DNA of 7,175 bases from Omnitrophica WOR_2 bacterium RIFCSPHIGHO2_01_FULL_52_10 (GTDB lineage Bacteria; Omnitrophota; Gorgyraeia; Zapsychrales; Zapsychraceae), in contig MHGM01000038.1 of assembly GCA_001805565.1 (NCBI GenBank), positions 1 through 7,175 of the forward strand. Direction: 5' to 3'. Below are positions 1-5,858 of this stretch, in pieces (positions within the stretch are counted from its first letter, which is position 1; every line of letters begins with the position of its first letter). The notes below the pieces were generated by a model. That model was not told where the DNA came from, searched no databases, and saw only the letters and a program-made list of their open reading frames with translations. Both the position numbers and the translations under genes were made by a program.

Positions 1-249
1 CGTCACGAACGCCACGCCCGTGAACAACAAAAGGTTCGTATAATTAAATGTCCGCCAAACGATATCCGTCGAGGTAAATCCCGATGGGGCCATCAATAAA
101 ATACACACCCACACCCCCACGGCCCAGGAGAGGCTGATATCCTCCGAAGACCTGCGTTTGACGATCCGGATAATGAGCGGGATGTTAAAAAGCGGCAAAA
201 CGGCCGCCGCCACGACACCGATCGAATTGATAAAAGATTGTTGTTCCAT
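1..249 (-). CDS. PQ-loop / SemiSWEET-like small membrane protein (3' end outside window)
   Basis: Starts at ATG 249 and is open to the window edge, giving 83 residues with the C-terminus missing. The family (PQ-loop repeat, MtN3/SWEET half-transporters, usually about 85-100 residues) forms three-helix bundles that dimerise to carry sugars or other small solutes across the inner membrane. Three hydrophobic segments are visible, near residues 7-27, 41-54 and 70-83. The PQ-loop signature lies around residues 24-42, with P24 followed by IIRIVKRRSSEDISLSW-type sequence, but the usual Gln after Pro is Leu25. Asn69 could be the conserved substrate-site Asn of the third helix. The gene follows the kinase stop by 12 bases in the same reading frame, and no Shine-Dalgarno is visible, so translation may depend on coupling to the kinase. 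Substrate unknown; a sugar is suggested only by the neighbour. Confidence 0.72.
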   Translation of the reverse strand, partial: MEQQSFINSIGVVAAAVLPLFNIPLIIRIVKRRSSEDISLSWAVGVWVCILLMAPSGFTSTDIVWRTFNYTNLLLFTGVAFVT

Positions 250-261
250 GATGGAAAATAA

Positions 262-1164
262 TTATGGTTTCATAAATTCAAGCAATTGTTTCATCCGGCC
301 GCGGACCCGCGCCAACGTTAACGTGGAAGTCTTGCTCATGCCGAACCCCTCCACGTTAAAGGAAGCCACCGTGGTCGCGTGAAGCACCGCCTGCTTGAGT
401 TCTTTTTCATTCAATCTTTTAACACGGCTTAAATACCCCATCAACCCGCCGGCGAAAGTATCCCCCGCGCCCGTCGGGTCAATGACCTCTTCGACCGGAT
501 AAGCGGGAAAGGAAAACATGAACCGGTCGCAGTAAAACAAAACGCCGTGCTCGCCTTTTTTGACCACAATAAGCCCCGGACCCAAACGCCGCAAGGCTTT
601 GGCGGCGCGGATAAGATTGTGCTCCCCGGTTAAACTGCGCGCTTCCCCGTCATTAGCCACGAACAGATTCACCCTTTTCATCAACCGCAACAGCGAGGGC
701 TTTTTGTGATTGATCCAGAGATTCATGCTGTCCAAACCGATCAATCGGGGCCGGCCCATCAATTGTAACAGCCGCGTCTGCACGTCGGGGTCGATGTTCG
801 CCAAAAACAAATTGGGGATTTTACGCTGATGAGCGGCGACGCGTGGCGCGTAATCCAGCAAAACGCCCAATTCCGTGGCCAATGTAATGGCGTTGTTGTA
901 ATCGCCCTGTTGATATTCCCCTTCCCAGCGAAACGATTTGCCCTGATGCGTCACCACCGAGGTGAGGTCAACGCCCTTTTTCTTCAGGAAACGGATATGC
1001 GCGTCGGGGAAATCGCGCCCGATGATCCCCACCAGGTGCACCTTGGTAAAAAGCCGCGCGCCCATGGCGAAATGCGCCGCCGACCCGCCCAGCAGATCGC
1101 GCCGCGCGCCGGAGGCGGTCTTGACATTATCTAAGGCAATCGTGCCTAAAGCGATGAGGTCCAT
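262..1164 (-). CDS. PfkB-family carbohydrate/nucleoside kinase
   Basis: A 300-residue protein of normal length for the ribokinase/PfkB superfamily, cytosolic ATP-dependent kinases that phosphorylate sugars or nucleosides. The N-terminal substrate-side glycines are in LLGGSAAHFA (G26-G27). The second signature, DPTGAGDTFAGG, is at residues 229-240 and supplies the anion hole and the catalytic base D235. The nucleotide-side motif NDGEA is at 171-175, and VVKKGEHG is at 200-207. The pattern FRWEGEY near residue 78 and the LDSMNLWI stretch near 144 match, from memory, a conserved but functionally unassigned 'sugar kinase' group seen in deltaproteobacteria and related phyla. The substrate therefore cannot be named. 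The start is supported by AGGAA six bases before ATG 1164. It is followed closely by the PQ-loop gene, suggesting a transporter/kinase pair. It is separated from yjbQ by an 85-base repeat-bearing gap. Confidence 0.92.
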   Translation of the reverse strand: MDLIALGTIALDNVKTASGARRDLLGGSAAHFAMGARLFTKVHLVGIIGRDFPDAHIRFLKKKGVDLTSVVTHQGKSFRWEGEYQQGDYNNAITLATELGVLLDYAPRVAAHQRKIPNLFLANIDPDVQTRLLQLMGRPRLIGLDSMNLWINHKKPSLLRLMKRVNLFVANDGEARSLTGEHNLIRAAKALRRLGPGLIVVKKGEHGVLFYCDRFMFSFPAYPVEEVIDPTGAGDTFAGGLMGYLSRVKRLNEKELKQAVLHATTVASFNVEGFGMSKTSTLTLARVRGRMKQLLEFMKP

Positions 1165-1170
1165 AATAAA

Positions 1171-1177
1171 TTCCTTT
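1171..1177 (-). promoter_or_regulatory. Shine-Dalgarno of the PfkB-family kinase
   Basis: On the minus strand the sequence reads AAAGGAA followed by a 6-base spacer, TTTATT, and ATG at 1164. This supports the chosen kinase start. It lies just downstream of the intergenic stem-loop, so the hairpin does not cover it. Confidence 0.65.
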
Positions 1178-1181
1178 GCAA

Positions 1182-1245
1182 AGTAACCAGCTGCCAGAGA
1201 CCAGTTACCAGAATAAAAATTTCTGGTTGCTGGTTGCTGGTTACT
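1182..1245. repeat. Intergenic imperfect stem-loop of CTGGTTG/CTGGTTA units
   Basis: The gap between yjbQ and the kinase is almost entirely an inverted repeat. The outer arms AGTAACCAG (1182-1190) and CTGGTTACT (1237-1245) are perfect complements. The inner arms CCAGAA (1208-1213) and TTCTGG (1221-1226) close a 7-base A/T loop. Between them are further partly pairing copies of CCAG/CTGG, with some wobble pairs and mismatches and a left arm about seven bases longer. The right arm holds a short tandem series of 7-mers (CTGGTTG, CTGGTTG, CTGGTTA). There is no T-run after it in the direction of transcription, so it is not a standard terminator. I recall similar TAACCAG-type units as common intergenic repeats in some candidate-phylum genomes, but cannot verify this here. 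Confidence 0.75.
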
Positions 1246-1249
1246 GACC

Positions 1250-1669
1250 TTATTCTCCTACAATCTTGATCAGAACTCTTTTCTTCCGCCGGCCATCAAA
1301 CTCACCATAAAATATCTGTTCCCACGGCCCAAAATCCAGTTTGCCCTTGGTCACCGCGACCACCACTTCCCGGCCCATGATCTGGCGTTTGAGGTGCGCG
1401 TCGGCGTTATCTTCGCCGGTATCATTGTGGCGATATTGATTAACCGGCTCATGGGGGGCGAGTTTCTCCAGCCACCGATCGTAATCTCCAAGCAGACCCT
1501 GCTCATCGTCATTGATATACACACTGGCGCTGATGTGCATCGCGTTAACCAAACATAATCCTTCTTTAATCCCGCTCTCATCGACCGCTTTTTGCACGTC
1601 ATCGCTGATATCAATGTAATCGCGCCGGGTCTTGGTATTGAACCAAAGTTCTTTCCGAAAGGATTTCAT
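1250..1669 (-). CDS. yjbQ: YjbQ/UPF0047 family protein (secondary thiamine-phosphate synthase-like)
   Basis: A 139-residue protein, full length for the UPF0047/YjbQ family of small cytosolic beta-rich proteins. E. coli YjbQ is reported to have weak thiamine-phosphate synthase activity; the physiological role remains unclear. Family landmarks are all present: [11 protein letters not shown] near residues 44-54 (H45, S47), [16 protein letters not shown] at 79-94 (H81, D87, H92), [12 protein letters not shown] at 109-120 and [10 protein letters not shown] at 123-131. The position normally Thr in HTSAS is Ile46 here. The gene starts 11 bases after the stop of the GT-C transferase, with AGGAG beginning immediately after that TAA, so it is probably co-transcribed. 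There is no evident functional tie to its glycosylation-type neighbours. No thiamine pathway gene is in the window. Confidence 0.93.
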   Translation of the reverse strand: MKSFRKELWFNTKTRRDYIDISDDVQKAVDESGIKEGLCLVNAMHISASVYINDDEQGLLGDYDRWLEKLAPHEPVNQYRHNDTGEDNADAHLKRQIMGREVVVAVTKGKLDFGPWEQIFYGEFDGRRKKRVLIKIVGE

Positions 1670-1675
1670 CGCGGT

Positions 1676-1680
1676 CTCCT
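1676..1680 (-). promoter_or_regulatory. Shine-Dalgarno of yjbQ
   Basis: AGGAG sits six bases before ATG 1669 and directly abuts the TAA stop of the upstream glycosyltransferase gene. It is the strongest ribosome binding site in the window and fixes the yjbQ start. The arrangement favours translation by ribosomes finishing the upstream gene. Confidence 0.7.
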
Positions 1681-3447
1681 TTAAATTCCAATGTCTACGG
1701 ATCCCCGTAAATTGCTTCCCTCTTGAATAAACTTCTCCAGAGAATCCAGTTGGGATTTTTCCCGCACCTTGTTTTGGGCCTGCCGGTAAACGGCCAAAGC
1801 GTCGTCGGGACGATCCGTGCGAAGGTACGCCTGGATGAGATAGCCATACCCGGCGTAGGACGGCGAGAGCACGATCGCTTTCTCTAAATAGGGGATCGCC
1901 TCGGCGTAATGTCCGCCCAGCACGTCAATCCTCCCCAAGCCCACATAGGATAAGGCATAATACGGAAATTGGCGAATACTTTCTTCATAGTAGGGCCGGG
2001 CGCGCTCCCAGTCGTTGAAATAACACAATCCCATGTAATGATAACCGCGCGCGTCCTGAAGGCCATTTTCAAAACCCGTTTGCAGCGCCCTTCTGGCTTT
2101 GATAACATCGCCCTTTTTGAAATATTCCATCCCCAGTTGAAGATATCCGGTTGGAAAACGCGGGAAATCCCTGACCATCATGGTGGCCATCATCAAATTA
2201 CTTTTCCACGCCATGTTCAGGGCAATCGTCTGGATGGCGCACAAAGCGATGATCCCCCAGCGCAGGGCCGCGCCGACGCGCATGCCCCGAAGACGTCTGT
2301 CCAGATACGCGCCGGCTTTGCTCAAAAGGATCCCCCCGGCCGCCAGCAATCCGACGGAAGGCAGATACAGAAATCGGTACGCCACGGGGCTGACCAGCGG
2401 GATCACGTTGGAAACCGGGACCAGCGTCACCAGAAACCACGCGACGAAAAAAACGGTTGTGTTCGAATTTATCGGCCGCCGGCAGACCTTGTACGCCAGG
2501 AGTATGAACAGAACCAGTCCCGCCCACGCCGCGTATCCGGCCGGCGGCGCGTACAAAGGCGGCAGGACCTTAACAGTCCCGGGGAAGATAAAACCTATCA
2601 AATATTGAACAAATATCGCAACGGCGATGGACACATGCGTGAGAATATTCCCTCCCAGGAAACGTATGTTATCGAGCGTTGAATTGCGAAAGACATGCAG
2701 ATAAATATACAAATAAAACAATGTGACCAAGGCATAGCCCAGATACCGGCCATAAAGATATTTCAAGACATCTTCTGCTTTTTCTTTTTTCACCAGCACA
2801 TCATAAGCCATCAGTACCCCGATGAACACAACGGCCGATTCCTTGGCAAATACGGCCAAAAACAACGCGGCGTGCGACAAGAACACAACGATCCTGTGCC
2901 TCGCCCCGCGGAATCGATCGCGGACGATATGCGCCAAAAATGCCAGCAAAAAGAAGAATGCGGCCAGGATATCCGCCCGGTAACCAATAGCGCATACGGC
3001 CTCCGACTTGAACGGATGCACAACGAATAAAATCGCGCTGAATAACGCTAACGGCAGATCCTTTAAAATCAAAAAAAGGATGAAATAGACCAGAGCAGAA
3101 TTCAAAATATGTAACAATAAATTGTGGGCATGATACCCTTCGGCACCCCGAAGGGTACCGAACGGGTTGCGCTGCCAAAGCCAGTTATCGATGAAGAAAC
3201 TGGAGGAAAGGACCGGCCGGTAAGCGATCGACCCCGTGTGGAAGTAGGTCTCTTTATTAAAAACATCGTCTGATTCGGTAATGTATGACGGGCTAAATAA
3301 TTTAGGGAAATTGCTCCAGGAATCATAGAAGGAATTCTTGACGACCAGTATATAATCATCACCCACAAAACCATTCGACACGCTGTTCCCGAAGGCGATC
3401 AGGGAAACCAGAATGATGATCAGGATGGATTGGCGGTGTTGGGCCAT
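1681..3447 (-). CDS. GT-C-fold membrane glycosyltransferase with C-terminal TPRs (TMTC-like)
   Basis: A 588-residue polytopic inner-membrane protein. It starts with a membrane segment (about residues 7-27) followed by [12 protein letters not shown]; the acidic pair D30-D31 in the first exoplasmic loop is the usual GT-C catalytic/metal motif. YRPV (77-80), HPFKSEAV near 144-151, [11 protein letters not shown] near 155-165 and KESAVVF (202-208) match the TMTC/GT105-like O-mannosyltransferase group and its many bacterial relatives. About ten further hydrophobic segments extend to residue 411. Residues about 430-570 are four TPR-like units, expected on the periplasmic side. Such enzymes transfer sugars from polyprenyl-phosphate donors to proteins or glycans; the acceptor here is unknown. 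An in-frame palindrome inserts TLRGAEG between NPFG and YHAHN (residues 98-104). The start is 16 bases after the PilZ gene stop and has no clear ribosome binding site. Confidence 0.85.
   Translation of the reverse strand: MAQHRQSILIIILVSLIAFGNSVSNGFVGDDYILVVKNSFYDSWSNFPKLFSPSYITESDDVFNKETYFHTGSIAYRPVLSSSFFIDNWLWQRNPFGTLRGAEGYHAHNLLLHILNSALVYFILFLILKDLPLALFSAILFVVHPFKSEAVCAIGYRADILAAFFFLLAFLAHIVRDRFRGARHRIVVFLSHAALFLAVFAKESAVVFIGVLMAYDVLVKKEKAEDVLKYLYGRYLGYALVTLFYLYIYLHVFRNSTLDNIRFLGGNILTHVSIAVAIFVQYLIGFIFPGTVKVLPPLYAPPAGYAAWAGLVLFILLAYKVCRRPINSNTTVFFVAWFLVTLVPVSNVIPLVSPVAYRFLYLPSVGLLAAGGILLSKAGAYLDRRLRGMRVGAALRWGIIALCAIQTIALNMAWKSNLMMATMMVRDFPRFPTGYLQLGMEYFKKGDVIKARRALQTGFENGLQDARGYHYMGLCYFNDWERARPYYEESIRQFPYYALSYVGLGRIDVLGGHYAEAIPYLEKAIVLSPSYAGYGYLIQAYLRTDRPDDALAVYRQAQNKVREKSQLDSLEKFIQEGSNLRGSVDIGI
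3134..3157. repeat. In-frame palindromic element inside the GT-C transferase gene
   Basis: A perfect inverted repeat: TACCCTTCGG (3134-3143), a 4-base spacer CACC, and CCGAAGGGTA (3148-3157). It spans codons 97-105 of the transferase and encodes TLRGAEG. Relatives, as I remember them, read NPFGYH without a break before the LLLH helix, so about seven residues appear to be added without breaking the frame. The 8-mer CCGAAGGG also occurs in the element within the PilZ gene. Confidence 0.7.
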
Positions 3448-3463
3448 CTGCGCGAACTTCGTT

Positions 3464-5392
3464 CTAATTTAAAATCAACGGGTTGAATTGTTTAATGGCC
3501 ATAATCGCGTACGCCGTGCCGGCCACCGAACAGGTCTTGGTCCCCAACGGCGTATTCCAGCCGTGGCCTGTGTCGGCGTTCTCCAGCGTCGCGTAAGGCA
3601 GGCACCCTTCCCCCTGCCCTTTGGCCGACGGACTGGCGATGATAAGTTTATTCAGCTCTCCTAAATACATCCGCGCCTTTTCGGCATAATAACCCGCCTG
3701 GATGACGCGCTCTTTTTGAGAAAAATACCGGCTTAATATCTGATAGGAAACGATCATTTGCGAGGTCCACTCGGGAGAGATCATCCCGCCGCGGGGCATG
3801 TTGGCGTATTGGGCAAAATCAAATCCGGTCACCCCGATCTGCACGCCGCTGGGCCGCGTAAAGTTTACCCCCACGGCGCAATGCTCTTCGGCGAAATTCA
3901 TGATCTCCTCCGGGTCCATTCCCAGCTGTTTTAACTTCTCGGGCCCAAGGGCCGCCAGCGACCACGCGAAGGTGTCGGTGGCGATCGTCGCATCACCCCG
4001 GCCGCGGTTGATGGGCGGCGACTGGTAATCTTTTCCGTGCGGGATCATCGCGTAAGTTTTAAGCCAGGACAAAACTTTCTTTTGGGCGGTTTTATATTTC
4101 TCTTCCTGGGTCAATTGATGCATCATACCGAAAAACGCGTACGCGTCGAGATTATGCTCCGTGGAAAACCAGGAAAATTCCGGCCCCCCTTTCAATCCTC
4201 CTCCCGGGTCCTTGTCCTGGATGAAAATCAGCCAATCGGCGATCGCGCGCGCGACCGGCAAATAATAATCGTCCTTGGTTTTGTGGGTATATTGCAGAAT
4301 GCTGATGCCGATCCAGATGTTCGGCCCGCAGTGGACGGTATATTCGGCAATATCTCCCGAATCGTAGTAATAGGCATTGGGGAACCCTTGGAAATTCTCT
4401 GGAGGAGGCAATTTCCGTTTGAAAAAATTAAGGGTCCGCCGGGCGTCGCGCTCGTCGTCAAATAAAAGGAAAGTATTGACCGCCAGGGCCTGGTCATAGC
4501 TGAACGCCCAATCCTTGATGACCCCCGCATCGCCTTCAAAACTAAGGATCAACCCCGTTAAGGGGTTCTGGTGATTCTTGAGCCACTGATGCATGCGCTC
4601 GACAACCGTCTGGCGCATATCGCTTTTCTGGCGTTCCAAAAGCCGTAACCTGTCGGTGATGCGCGCTTCCCGCTGAACCAACTGCTCATACTCATTGCTC
4701 AATTGCTGGCGCCCGGTGAGGCCGTCGGCGTATTGTTTCATTTGTTGAGAAAACATTTCCTTTTCCCGATTGATCTCCCCGACCGCGTCCCGGATCCGCG
4801 TCTCTTCCTGCTGGGCCTGCGCCAAATAATCAACCAATCTTTCATTATCTGCGCGCAAGCGGTAATTGTAAAATCCGACGATGACAAAACCCAGAAACAA
4901 GGTCAGTACCGCCAAAGCAAGGACATGCGTCGAAACGCTCAACAAACGCGCCTGGCCAACTATCCGGTCGCAATCGGCATAAGCGATCTCGGTAAACTGC
5001 AGCCCCAACGTGTAATGGGGGGCGTTTTCCTCCTCCCCTCGGCCATAGGTCCCCCGAGGGGGAGGAGCCTCTGGCCGAAGGGAGCCTATCGGCCGAACGA
5101 GGTCAAGATGACGGAACCAGGCGATCTTCGCCTTGGCCTTGACCGGCGGGCGGTGTAACGGGATGCGCATCGACACCTCGACCTCAACATCCAGTTTGCC
5201 GACCTGATGAAGGACCGCCGCATCGAGATGGGCCGTTTCAAAAGCGATCCCGCCCTCGCTCACGTTGCAGGTGTACCCCTGCTGCCAAGAAGAGTCGACG
5301 GCTCCGGTGATCCGGAATTCAACCGGGAGAATGCTTTTAAGGCGGATGTACTTTCTCTTATTGGTGAACCGGGATGTGTTTTTGGCGCGCAT
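3464..5392 (-). CDS. PilZ domain - membrane anchor - coiled coil - alpha/alpha-toroid (glycosidase-like) protein
   Basis: A 642-residue protein of unusual architecture. Residues about 8-145 form a PilZ domain with both c-di-GMP binding motifs: RKYIR (R13-R17, RxxxR) and NVSEGG (43-48, [D/N]xSxxG), followed by beta strands ending in TLGLQFTEI. Residues about 152-174 form a single membrane helix; 176-265 are a charged Gln/Glu/Arg-rich coiled coil. Residues about 270-640 look like an alpha/alpha-toroid (six-hairpin glycosidase-like) domain, with helical repeats, aromatic-rich stretches such as SWFSTEHNLDAYAFFG (407-422) and a terminal TGHGWNTP (608-615). The enzyme class and catalytic residues could not be assigned. 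The likely topology is a cytoplasmic sensor and a periplasmic toroid. A palindromic element adds about 23 Pro/Gly/Arg/Glu-rich residues (99-121) inside the PilZ domain. ATG 5392 is the only standard start before an in-frame TAG at 5458-5456; its ribosome binding site is weak. Confidence 0.82.
   Translation of the reverse strand: MRAKNTSRFTNKRKYIRLKSILPVEFRITGAVDSSWQQGYTCNVSEGGIAFETAHLDAAVLHQVGKLDVEVEVSMRIPLHRPPVKAKAKIAWFRHLDLVRPIGSLRPEAPPPRGTYGRGEEENAPHYTLGLQFTEIAYADCDRIVGQARLLSVSTHVLALAVLTLFLGFVIVGFYNYRLRADNERLVDYLAQAQQEETRIRDAVGEINREKEMFSQQMKQYADGLTGRQQLSNEYEQLVQREARITDRLRLLERQKSDMRQTVVERMHQWLKNHQNPLTGLILSFEGDAGVIKDWAFSYDQALAVNTFLLFDDERDARRTLNFFKRKLPPPENFQGFPNAYYYDSGDIAEYTVHCGPNIWIGISILQYTHKTKDDYYLPVARAIADWLIFIQDKDPGGGLKGGPEFSWFSTEHNLDAYAFFGMMHQLTQEEKYKTAQKKVLSWLKTYAMIPHGKDYQSPPINRGRGDATIATDTFAWSLAALGPEKLKQLGMDPEEIMNFAEEHCAVGVNFTRPSGVQIGVTGFDFAQYANMPRGGMISPEWTSQMIVSYQILSRYFSQKERVIQAGYYAEKARMYLGELNKLIIASPSAKGQGEGCLPYATLENADTGHGWNTPLGTKTCSVAGTAYAIMAIKQFNPLILN
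5030..5097. repeat. In-frame compound palindromic element inside the PilZ coding region
   Basis: Arms CTCCTCCCCTCGG (5030-5042) and its complement at 5054-5067 pair with a single bulged base around an 11-base loop. The adjoining 5068-5097 holds two further GGCCGA motifs and an AGCCTATCGGCCGA stretch that is complementary, with small indels, to TCGGCCATAGGT at 5039-5050. The two hairpins therefore overlap and could be alternatives. The element encodes residues 99-121 of the PilZ protein between the strands AKIAWFRH and YTLGLQF, which PilZ domains normally join by a short turn. It keeps the frame. It shares CCGAAGGG and a downstream CCGAACG with the element in the GT-C gene. Confidence 0.7.
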
Positions 5393-5447
5393 CAGGATCG
5401 TCCGTGGAGGATTGGGACGGTTAAAGAATTTCTGCGGAGGTCCATTC

Positions 5448-5858
5448 TCACGTATCTATGACTTCAGAGTGCATCCTGGCTTTGATCCGCTCGAAGTACC
5501 GGGTAAAACGCCGGTCGCGGCGCAGGTTGTTGAGATCATTGTCCGCCTCAAGATGCTCAAAATCATCATACCCGCAATGGATGGCTTGCTTAATCGCCCT
5601 GAAGGCTTTGTCTTTTTCATCCAACAAAGAATAACTGCAGGCAAGATTATACAGGACGACCGGGTCTCCGGGACGCAACTGATATAATCGTTCATCCATA
5701 TCCAGACCTTGCCGATAAAAACCGTTACGCGTGTAGAGATCCCCCAGCGCACAGAGGGCCTCAATGAAGCAGGGGCTCTTTTCCAGGATCCCCTCATAGA
5801 ACCGGATCTCGAAACCCGCGTCGTCGATCTCTTTTTTGTGACTCATATTCTTCCTCAT
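5448..5858 (-). CDS. Small TPR-repeat protein
   Basis: A 136-residue soluble protein with no signal peptide or membrane segment. TPR-like helices run from about residue 15 to 95 (FIEALCALGDLYTRNGFYRQGL; VVLYNLACSYSLLDEKDKAFRAIKQAI). They are followed by GYDDFEHLEADNDLNNLRRDRRF (96-118), the typical ending of a TPR unit found in many bacterial TPR proteins. It presumably acts as a protein-protein adaptor; its partner is unknown. The annotated ATG overlaps the aminotransferase stop (TAATG, sharing base 5858). An internal ATG at 5846 (Met5) is preceded by GAGGA with a 5-base spacer and could be the real start, which would remove only four residues. It is followed 55 bases later by the PilZ gene, so it probably belongs to the same operon. 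Confidence 0.85.
   Translation of the reverse strand: MRKNMSHKKEIDDAGFEIRFYEGILEKSPCFIEALCALGDLYTRNGFYRQGLDMDERLYQLRPGDPVVLYNLACSYSLLDEKDKAFRAIKQAIHCGYDDFEHLEADNDLNNLRRDRRFTRYFERIKARMHSEVIDT

Noticed and set aside
1182..1245. Rho-independent terminator after yjbQ
   Set aside because: The stem-loop is imperfect and not GC-rich at its base, and it is followed in the transcription direction by mixed sequence and the kinase ribosome site, not a T-run.
1969..2682. Long open frame on the plus strand (237 codons) opposite the GT-C gene
   Set aside because: It is fully antisense to a well-supported gene, its translation is rich in Arg/Gln/His with no recognisable motif, and it matches the usual GC-driven shadow of a minus-strand gene.
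3451..3463. Small inverted repeat GAAC-GAA-GTTC in front of the GT-C gene as an operator
   Set aside because: It has only 4-bp arms with a 3-base loop between closely spaced operon genes; it is too short to separate from chance.
5030..5100. Compensated frameshift explaining the odd Pro/Gly/Arg stretch in the PilZ domain
   Set aside because: Both flanks are in the same frame, the segment is palindromic, and its removal would leave a normal PilZ strand-turn-strand; an inserted element explains it better.
5393..5455. Longer N-terminus for the PilZ protein
   Set aside because: The frame is open back to a TAG at 5458-5456, but it contains no ATG, GTG or TTG, only CTG and ATA, so ATG 5392 is preferred.
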